Shown: one piece after another, positions 58,642 to 64,000 of the stretch | Numbering within the stretch: the first letter of the stretch is position 1 | Layout of the letters: the number at the start of each line of letters is the position of its first letter | DNA from: Castellaniella sp049650445 | GTDB lineage: Bacteria; Pseudomonadota; Gammaproteobacteria; Burkholderiales; Burkholderiaceae_B | DNA: 64,000 nucleotides | Assembly (NCBI RefSeq): GCF_049650445.1 | Contig: NZ_JBASAD010000003.1 | Location: 27,249 to 91,248 of the forward strand | Reading direction: 5' to 3' | The notes under the pieces: model-generated | Seen by the model: only the letters and a program-made list of their open reading frames with translations | Told to the model about the DNA's origin: nothing | Databases searched by the model: none | Translations under genes and position numbers: made by a program

Positions 58642-59016
58642 CTATTGACCGACCATGCGCTCGACTTTCTGGCGCAATTCGGGACTCTCGCGCACGGCGC
58701 GGCTGATGCCGTTGTATTCGGCGACGCTCATGCCACCCGCCTCGACCTGATCCACCATTTTCTGATCAGCCTCGACACGCACCGCCTGCTTGGCGGGCTC
58801 GTCCTGGGCAGACTCCAGCTTGGGCTGGTATTCCGCCGCCACAGCGCTGACCTTGCGCACGGCGACGGCGTAACGCTGCAGTTGCTCGTCTGTCGGCTTG
58901 TCCACGGCCTCGTAGGCCGCCGACTGTGCGCTTGCCGTCCGGGCGACCGTCAAAGGGCCCGTCAAGCCCAGCGCGATGACGGAAGCCGCGAGAAAGCCTT
59001 TCATCAATTGATTCAT
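58642..59016 (-). CDS. DUF4168-type exported small protein
   Basis: 124 residues with a signal peptide (MKGFLAASVIALGLTGPLTVARTASA) and a short helical body. It matches DUF4168-like proteins: PTDEQLQRYAVAVRKVSAV near the start and EADQKMVDQVEAGGMSVAEYNGISRA toward the end. The function of the family is unknown; it is likely periplasmic. Start 59016 has an AGGAG site. It is a single gene between divergent tpm and the tautomerase gene. Confidence 0.75.
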   Translation of the reverse strand: MNQLMKGFLAASVIALGLTGPLTVARTASAQSAAYEAVDKPTDEQLQRYAVAVRKVSAVAAEYQPKLESAQDEPAKQAVRVEADQKMVDQVEAGGMSVAEYNGISRAVRESPELRQKVERMVGQ

Positions 59017-59182
59017 CCTGTACTCCTGCGTCGCGTGATCAACCACCTCATCATCGCGGCGGAGACGGGGGGTTTCAAGTTTCCCGATGTACAGTCCTGT
59101 GTCATCATGCCACCAGCCGCCGCCGATACCGGATGCCGCACCGTCCGGCACGCGCATCCCACCCTCCCGCATAGAGACACAC

Positions 59183-59839
59183 ATGGATACGGATTTCTGG
59201 CTGCAACGCTGGGAACAAGGACAGACCGGCTTTCATCAGTCCCGCGTCATGCCCCTGCTGCAGAAACACTGGCCCGGGCTCGGACTGCCGTCCGGCAGCC
59301 GGGTGCTGGTGCCGCTGGCCGGCAAGACCCTGGACGTCATCTGGCTGGCAGAGCAGGGCCACGCCGTGCTGGCGGTGGAACTGTCTCCCATCGCCGTCCA
59401 GCAGTTCTTCGAAGAACACGCCCTTCAGCCCGAGATCCAATCCACCCCCCAGGGCACGCTGTACCGTGCCGGGTCGATCCAGTTCCTGTGCGGCGACATC
59501 TTCGGCCTGGACGCGGCAACGCTGGCAAGTTGTGCAGGCTGCTACGACCGTGCCGCCCTCATCGCCCTGCCGCCGGAACTGCGCGCACGGTATGCGCGCC
59601 ACGTCTACGGACAACTACCCGACGGCTGCCGCGCGTTGCTGCTGACCCTGGACTATCCACAGGCGGAAATGGACGGGCCGCCATTCTCCGTGCCGGAGTC
59701 CGAAGTCCAGGCGCTCTACGATGACCACTGGCGCATCGAACGGCTTGAGACCCGCGACATCCTGGCCCAGGAATCCAAGTTCGCCGCGCGCGGCGTGTCC
59801 CGCATGGATACCGGGGTCTTCCGGCTGACGGCCGTCTGA
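59183..59839 (+). CDS. tpm: Thiopurine S-methyltransferase
   Basis: 218 residues of the bacterial TPMT family, SAM-dependent. The start is MDTDFWLQRWEQGQTGFHQS. The SAM motif follows in SRVLVPLAGKTLDVIWLAEQGH, then ELSPIAVQQFF, and DRAALIALPPELRARYA near 140. In other bacteria it methylates selenium, tellurium or sulfur compounds. Start 59183; an earlier frame extension to 59087 was dropped. Confidence 0.94.
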   Translation: MDTDFWLQRWEQGQTGFHQSRVMPLLQKHWPGLGLPSGSRVLVPLAGKTLDVIWLAEQGHAVLAVELSPIAVQQFFEEHALQPEIQSTPQGTLYRAGSIQFLCGDIFGLDAATLASCAGCYDRAALIALPPELRARYARHVYGQLPDGCRALLLTLDYPQAEMDGPPFSVPESEVQALYDDHWRIERLETRDILAQESKFAARGVSRMDTGVFRLTAV

Positions 59840-59871
59840 TCCGCGCCATTCCTTCCCCGCCGCCGCAGGGT

Positions 59872-59906
59872 CCCTTGTTCCATGCAATTCCCACATGGAA
59901 CAAGGG
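59872..59906. repeat. Perfect 13-bp inverted repeat between tpm and a chemoreceptor gene
   Basis: CCCTTGTTCCATG and CATGGAACAAGGG flank a 9-nt loop, 33 bp after the tpm stop. The following bases are GTTATACATTG, with no U tract. It may be a poor terminator or an operator for the chemoreceptor gene. Confidence 0.55.
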
Positions 59907-60030
59907 GTTATACATTGATAAACGGAATACTGGGGGCCTTATTGCCCGCTGCTGGGTCGATCAAAATTCCAGGGTTTTCCCTAATATAGAGGGCATTCTT
60001 CCTGTGAAAGGCGCACGTCGCCGACCCCTC

Positions 60031-61674
60031 ATGAAAAACATCAAGATCAGTACGCGGCTTGCCGCGGCTTTCGGCTTCATCCTGCTCCTGGCGCTGACCC
60101 TGGCGCTGATCGGCATCTGGAACGCCAACAACGCCCAGTCGATCACCGAAGAAATCGGCCAGCGCCGCCAGGCCGGCCAGTTGATGGACCGGTGGACCCG
60201 GGCCGTTGACGTCCGCGCCAACCAGGTCATGGCCTACGCCCTGGTCTCCGATCCGGAAATGATCGAGTATTTCAAGGAAGGAATCAGCGACGCGACGAAC
60301 AAAATCAGCGACTACACCCGGCAGGCGGACGTCCTGTTCACCGTGCCCGAGTCCCGCCGCCTCTTCCAGCACATCATGGAGCAGCGCGCCAGCTACCTGG
60401 ACACCCTCAATACGATCTACAAGGCGCTGGACGATCACCAGGCCATGGTCGCCAACGACATCGTCCGGGAACGCCTGCCGGAGATCAACCGGACCTACCT
60501 CGCCAGCATCGAGGCGCTCAATACCTACCAGCAGGAGCAGATCGACCTGGCCCAGCGGCAATCCGCAAACCAGGCCGCGCTGAGCGAACGCATTCTGGTG
60601 CTGGCCACGATCCTGGCCTTGATCCTGGGGCCGCTGTTCGCCTGGCGCGTCATGCGCGCCATCACGGGGCCGCTGCGGCGCGCGGTCGACGCTGCGCAAA
60701 CCATCGCGCAGCGAGACCTCAGCCACGAGATCCGCGTAGACTCGAACAACGAAATCGGTCAGTTGCTCAGCGCCCTGGCCACCATGACCCGCAATCTGCG
60801 TGGTGCCCTGAGCGAAGTGCGCGGCGGTTCGGACGCAATCGCCTCGGCCTCGGCGCAGATCAGCGCCGGCAACCTGGACCTGTCCTCGCGCACCGAACAA
60901 CAGGCCAGCTCCCTGGCCGAGACCGCCGCCACGATGGAAGAAATCACCGCCACCGTGCGCCAGAACGCCGACAACGCCCAGCAGGCCAACACCCTGGCCG
61001 CGGCGGCCGCCAAGACCGCCACCGACGGCGGCAGCATCGTCGCCGAACTGGTCTCCACCATGGGCGAGATCAACACCAAGTCCCAGCAGGTCGCCGACAT
61101 CATCGGCGTCATCGATTCCATCGCCTTCCAGACCAACATCCTGGCCCTGAATGCCGCGGTCGAGGCCGCCCGTGCCGGCGAACAAGGTCGCGGCTTCGCC
61201 GTGGTGGCCGCCGAAGTGCGCGCGCTGGCCCAGCGTTCGGCCGGTGCCGCCCGGGAAATCAAGGATCTGATCGACACCTCCGTGGCGTCCGCCACCAAGG
61301 GCAACGAGCAGGCCTCGCGCGCCGGGGCCACGATGCAGGACATCGTCGACGGCATCAACCGCGTCACCGACATCATGGGCGAGATCAGCGCGGCCAGCCG
61401 CGAACAGACCACCGGCATCGAGGAAATCAACGCGGCCATCACGCAGATGGACGATGTCACCCGTCAGAACGCCAGCCTGGTCGAGGAATCGGCCGCCGCC
61501 GCCACCAGCCTGCAGGAGCAGGCCGATACCCTGGCTCAACTGGTCGCCACGTTTACGCTGGATCAGGCCCAGGTCCAGGCCCCGATCGAGACTGCCGAGA
61601 GAGAGGTGGCGGTTTTGCAGCCGCCCCTGCGTCTTGCTGCGTCAGCGGCCTTTTCCGGGACGCATCCGGGTTAA
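60031..61674 (+). CDS. Methyl-accepting chemotaxis protein
   Basis: 547 residues. It has a first membrane helix (LAAAFGFILLLALTLALIGI), a four-helix periplasmic sensor of about 150 residues, a second helix near 192 (ILVLATILALILGPLFAW), HAMP, and the methylation region with IDSIAFQTNILALNAAVEAA. It lacks the C-terminal pentapeptide. Start 60031 (MKNIKISTRL) has no strong ribosome site. Its last 33 bp overlap the end of the convergent cytochrome b561 gene. Confidence 0.93.
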   Translation: MKNIKISTRLAAAFGFILLLALTLALIGIWNANNAQSITEEIGQRRQAGQLMDRWTRAVDVRANQVMAYALVSDPEMIEYFKEGISDATNKISDYTRQADVLFTVPESRRLFQHIMEQRASYLDTLNTIYKALDDHQAMVANDIVRERLPEINRTYLASIEALNTYQQEQIDLAQRQSANQAALSERILVLATILALILGPLFAWRVMRAITGPLRRAVDAAQTIAQRDLSHEIRVDSNNEIGQLLSALATMTRNLRGALSEVRGGSDAIASASAQISAGNLDLSSRTEQQASSLAETAATMEEITATVRQNADNAQQANTLAAAAAKTATDGGSIVAELVSTMGEINTKSQQVADIIGVIDSIAFQTNILALNAAVEAARAGEQGRGFAVVAAEVRALAQRSAGAAREIKDLIDTSVASATKGNEQASRAGATMQDIVDGINRVTDIMGEISAASREQTTGIEEINAAITQMDDVTRQNASLVEESAAAATSLQEQADTLAQLVATFTLDQAQVQAPIETAEREVAVLQPPLRLAASAAFSGTHPG

Positions 61675-62187
61675 GGTGTCATCGTGATCGATGAAATGGT
61701 GCCATAGGGCGCCGATGATGTGCAGCGTGACCAGGGCGATCAGAAGCGGCCCTGCATATCCCGCGTGAATCGTGTGGATGGCCTTGGCGGCCGCCTTGTC
61801 CTCGGCCAGCCATATCGGGATGGAAAACAGGCCGAACACGCTGACCGACTGTTGCGCGAATTGCGACATCAGCAGGCCGGCGATCGGTAGGGCGAGGACC
61901 AGGACGACCATGGCCCAGTGGACTGCTGTCGCCAGGCGTGATTGCCATGCCTGCCCGATGGGTGGCGGTCGGCCGGTGTTCAGGCGGGTGATCACCCAGA
62001 CGATCATCAAGACCAGGGCCGTCACCCCGAAGCTCTTGTGAAAGAACATGAATTGGCCCTTGGCGGGATCGCCGCGCTCGTAGCCGCTGGCGATGAGCAC
62101 ACAGGTCACCGCCGCGGCGATGACGACGAACAAGGCCCAGTGCAGGAATTTGAGCGACGGATTCCAGGCGGTGGTATGAACCGGCAT
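61642..62187 (-). CDS. Cytochrome b561
   Basis: 181 residues, four membrane helices of the bacterial di-heme b561 family. Heme-ligand histidines occur in KFLHWALFVVIAAAV, FFHKSFGVTALVLM, and IHTIHAGYAGPLLIALVTLHIIGALWHHF (in part). These proteins oxidise ubiquinol in the inner membrane; one relative (CybB) passes electrons to superoxide. Start 62187 has a CAGGAGA site. The stop lies inside the chemoreceptor gene on the other strand. Confidence 0.93.
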   Translation of the reverse strand: MPVHTTAWNPSLKFLHWALFVVIAAAVTCVLIASGYERGDPAKGQFMFFHKSFGVTALVLMIVWVITRLNTGRPPPIGQAWQSRLATAVHWAMVVLVLALPIAGLLMSQFAQQSVSVFGLFSIPIWLAEDKAAAKAIHTIHAGYAGPLLIALVTLHIIGALWHHFIDHDDTLTRMRPGKGR

Positions 62188-62264
62188 GCGATTCTCCTGT
62201 CGGTGATGGATGCTTTCAGCAACTATACCTGAGCATGCGTGGCACGCGGCAAGCGCAAACACGC

Positions 62265-62270
62265 TACAAT
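62265..62270 (+). promoter_or_regulatory. Probable -10 box of tpiA
   Basis: TACAAT, about 94 bp upstream of tpiA. No good -35 is visible at 16-18 bp. Confidence 0.35.
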
Positions 62271-62363
62271 TCAGGGTTACTCTTTGCAGGGCCGGCCCGC
62301 TTTTTCCATGGAACAGCGGGTCGATGCTGCAATCATCCCGGTTTGACTGGATCGACGATATTC

Positions 62364-63113
62364 ATGAGCCACACTCGCAAGCGCCTCGTCATGGGCAATT
62401 GGAAGATGCACGGCAGCCTCGCGGCCAATGCCGCGTTGCTGGACGGCCTGGCCGCCGACGCGGCGCGGGCGGGTGAGACCCAGTTGGCTGTGTGCGTGCC
62501 GTTTCCTTACCTGGCACAGGTGCGGGATGCGCTGGCGGGCACGCCGATTTCCTGGGGTGGCCAGGACGTCAGCGTCCATCCCCAGGGTGCCTACACCGGT
62601 GAAGTCGCTCCGGCCATGCTGGCCGACTTCGGTTGCGCCTGGGCGCTGTGCGGGCACTCGGAACGCCGGGCCCTGCACGGTGAATCCAGCGCGCTGGTGG
62701 CTGCCAAGGCCGCATCCGCCCTGGCTGCGGGGGTGACCCCGGTCGTCTGCGTCGGTGAGACCCTGGCCGACCGGGACGCCGGTCAGGTCGAGCACGTCAT
62801 CGACGAGCAGCTCGATCCGGTTCTGGCGCTGGGCGCCGAGGCCCTGGCGCGTCTGGTCATCGCCTATGAACCCGTCTGGGCCATCGGCACCGGCCGCACT
62901 GCCACGCCCGAACAGGCCCAGGCCGTGCACGCCTTCATCCGCGCCGCTCTGGTGCGGCACGGCGCCGGACAGACCCGTATCCTCTACGGCGGCAGCGTCA
63001 AGGCCGCCAATGCGGCATCCCTGTTCGCCCAACCCGACATCGACGGCGCCCTGGTGGGTGGCGCGTCGCTTGTCGCCGAAGAATTCCTCAACATCGCGGC
63101 CGCGGTCGCCTGA
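62364..63113 (+). CDS. tpiA: Triosephosphate isomerase
   Basis: 249-residue TIM barrel interconverting dihydroxyacetone phosphate and glyceraldehyde 3-phosphate. All active-site elements are present: MGNWKMHG (Lys), CGHSERR (His), YEPVWAIGTG (Glu) and the ILYGGSVKAANA phosphate loop. Start 62364 (MSHTRKRLV); upstream residues to 62235 were dropped. secG follows after 35 bp, the usual arrangement. Confidence 0.98.
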   Translation: MSHTRKRLVMGNWKMHGSLAANAALLDGLAADAARAGETQLAVCVPFPYLAQVRDALAGTPISWGGQDVSVHPQGAYTGEVAPAMLADFGCAWALCGHSERRALHGESSALVAAKAASALAAGVTPVVCVGETLADRDAGQVEHVIDEQLDPVLALGAEALARLVIAYEPVWAIGTGRTATPEQAQAVHAFIRAALVRHGAGQTRILYGGSVKAANAASLFAQPDIDGALVGGASLVAEEFLNIAAAVA

Positions 63114-63148
63114 TCCGAGAACACCATAAGGTCCGGAGTCCTATCATC

Positions 63149-63616
63149 ATGCAATGGCTTTCCTCGATCCTGCTGACCCTGCAGGTCATCTCTTCGCTTC
63201 TGGTCATCGTGCTGGTCCTGCTGCAGCAGGGCAAGGGCGCCGATATGGGCGCCGCCTTCGGCAGCGGCTCGGCCGGCAGCGTGTTCGGTTCCGCCGGTGC
63301 GGCCAACTTCCTGTCGCGCGCCACCAAGTGGGCGGCCATCATCTTCTTCGTCACCACCGGTGGCCTGGCCTGGGTGGCCCACCATCCCGCCGGCTTGCCC
63401 ATCGAGTCCGGCATCATGCAAGGCTTCACGGCCCCGGCCAAGGAAGCCGCTCCTGCCGGTTCTGCCGTGCCCAACGTGAGTGGCGGCAATGCCGTCCCGT
63501 CCGTGCCTGCTGCTCCGTCCACGGGCGCCGCTGTGCCGTCGGCCCCGTCGGCGGGTGATGCTTCGGTGCCGGCCGCTCCGGCTCCGACCGCCCCGGCCCC
63601 GGCCGACAAGAAATAA
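63149..63616 (+). CDS. secG: Preprotein translocase subunit SecG
   Basis: 155 residues. The SecG core is at the N-terminus: a membrane helix (LQVISSLLVIVLVLLQQGKG), the conserved GADMGAAFGSGSAGSVFGSAG loop (in part), and a second helix (WAAIIFFVTTGGLAWVA). A long Ala/Pro/Val-rich tail follows (APTAPAPADKK at the end), much longer than in E. coli SecG (110 residues). It assists SecYE in protein export. Confidence 0.95.
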   Translation: MQWLSSILLTLQVISSLLVIVLVLLQQGKGADMGAAFGSGSAGSVFGSAGAANFLSRATKWAAIIFFVTTGGLAWVAHHPAGLPIESGIMQGFTAPAKEAAPAGSAVPNVSGGNAVPSVPAAPSTGAAVPSAPSAGDASVPAAPAPTAPAPADKK

Positions 63617-63708
63617 GACGGTCTTTCCGCGGGTCTTGGCGTGCCCCTCGTCAGCCAGGACCCCTGTGTTTTCGTGCTAGAATGCCCGTCTTTGTCGCAA
63701 GGCAAAAC

Positions 63709-63793
63709 GCCGTCGTGGTGGAATTGGTAGACACGCTATCTTGAGGGGGTAGTGGCGAAAGCTGTGCGAGTTCGAGTCTCGCCGACGGCACCA
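63709..63793 (+). tRNA. tRNA-Leu (anticodon GAG)
   Basis: 85 bases. Acceptor stem GCCGTCG pairs with CGACGGC, discriminator A, with CCA encoded (63791-63793). The anticodon loop TTGAGGG lies between CTATC and GGTAG arms. There is a long variable arm (TGGCGAAAGCTG region) typical of leucine tRNAs, and a T-loop GTTCGAGTC. A TAGAAT -10-like hexamer lies at 63678-63683. It follows secG as in relatives, where it precedes the nuo operon. Confidence 0.97.
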
Positions 63794-63806
63794 CAGTTAA
63801 AAATCA

Positions 63807-63824
63807 GGCTGTTCCAGAACAGCC
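63807..63824. repeat. Short palindrome after tRNA-Leu
   Basis: GGCTGTTC-CA-GAACAGCC, a perfect palindrome 13 bp past the tRNA end. It may be part of the tRNA transcript end or of the attachment region. Confidence 0.4.
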
Positions 63825-63838
63825 CAGAAAGTACCGGA

Positions 63839-63873
63839 AACCCGCATGAACATTATGTTCTTGCGGGTTTTTT
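63839..63873 (+). terminator. Rho-independent terminator after tRNA-Leu
   Basis: AACCCGCA/TTGCGGGTT with inner GAACAT/ATGTTC pairing, followed by six T. It ends the tRNA transcript before the putative integrase gene. Confidence 0.85.
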
Positions 63874-63927
63874 CATGTCTGGTTGAATCAGAGCGGGTCA
63901 GACAATCCCATGTTTTTGGGTGTCTGT

Positions 63928-63955
63928 TTGGGTATGTTAAAACTCACATACCCAA
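63928..63955. repeat. Inverted repeat upstream of the putative integrase
   Basis: TTGGGTATGT and ACATACCCAA, perfect 10-bp arms with an 8-nt loop. A related direct copy TTGGGTGTCT lies just to the left (63917-63926). Repeats like this are common in front of tRNA-targeting integrase genes, as promoter operators or arm sites. Confidence 0.55.
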
Positions 63956-63979
63956 GGATGGCCCAATTAAAGACCCGAC

Positions 63980-64000
63980 ATGCCCAAAATCGCCAAACAA
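63980..64000 (+). CDS. Start of a putative P4-type tyrosine integrase, cut by the window end
   Basis: The final 21 bases read ATG and six codons giving MPKIAKQ. MPKIAK is a common opening of P4-like site-specific integrases, which sit just downstream of the tRNA they integrate into. Position 187 bp after tRNA-Leu, the AT-rich change after 63793 and the inverted repeat support this. Seven residues alone are not proof. Confidence 0.55.

Overview
The window is about 64 kb of GC-rich, tightly packed chromosome from a betaproteobacterium, most probably family Alcaligenaceae (Bordetella, Achromobacter, Castellaniella or Pusillimonas relatives). Supporting signs are the split three-gene transhydrogenase (pntAA-pntAB-pntB), the order ftsY-ribBA-ribH-nusB-thiL-pgpA-pncC, a fused MaoC-Pta enzyme beside ackA, fabI and phaC, and tpiA-secG-tRNA-Leu. 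Four methyl-accepting chemotaxis proteins and a YcgR-type PilZ protein point to a motile, chemotactic cell. No rRNA, CRISPR array or insertion sequence was seen.

Layout. 1-7.8 kb: end of a LysR regulator, a chemoreceptor, the ahpC-ahpF peroxide defence pair with an OxyR-like site, a PAS-domain (Aer-like) receptor and a cell-wall amidase. 7.8-19.9 kb: one compact minus-strand operon of eight genes related to ABC-type (group 2) capsule export, but unusual. It has a KpsT homologue without ATPase motifs, a KpsM homologue with a long N-terminal extension, KpsE and KpsD homologues, a TPR plus glycosyltransferase protein, an SGNH-like plus TPR protein, a TPR plus acyltransferase-fold protein whose HX4(D/E) motif is broken, and a secreted PL1 lyase. 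This is the best candidate for an undescribed system. 20.3-22.5 kb: groES-groEL with an exact CIRCE operator.

22.5-31.5 kb: a carbon and redox block. Acetate kinase, MaoC-Pta and FabI precede PHB synthase (phaC). A perfect FNR/ANR box lies between phaC and a divergent operon of chemoreceptor, hemerythrin and 3-hydroxyacyl-CoA dehydrogenase. 31.5-48.9 kb: mostly housekeeping (dgkA, pyrF, a Tag-like protein, the riboflavin/thiamine/nusB operon, ftsY, rsmD, coaD, an AsmA protein, metY, pnt), interrupted by a small toxin-antitoxin pair at 33.8-34.5 kb.

49-58.3 kb: YcgR, then an apparently complete 4-hydroxyproline catabolic cluster. It holds the D-hydroxyproline dehydrogenase, epimerase, GntR regulator, ketoglutarate-semialdehyde dehydrogenase, DapA-family deaminase and a TRAP transporter. 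Both outer promoters carry the same 27-bp operator-like sequence (21 of 27 bases identical), so one regulator probably controls both arms.

58.4-64 kb: a tautomerase, a DUF4168 protein, thiopurine methyltransferase, a fourth chemoreceptor, cytochrome b561, tpiA, secG and tRNA-Leu(GAG). After the tRNA the DNA becomes AT-richer, and an ATG opens the last 21 bases with the N-terminus typical of tRNA-targeting tyrosine integrases. The window therefore probably ends inside the left edge of a genomic island.
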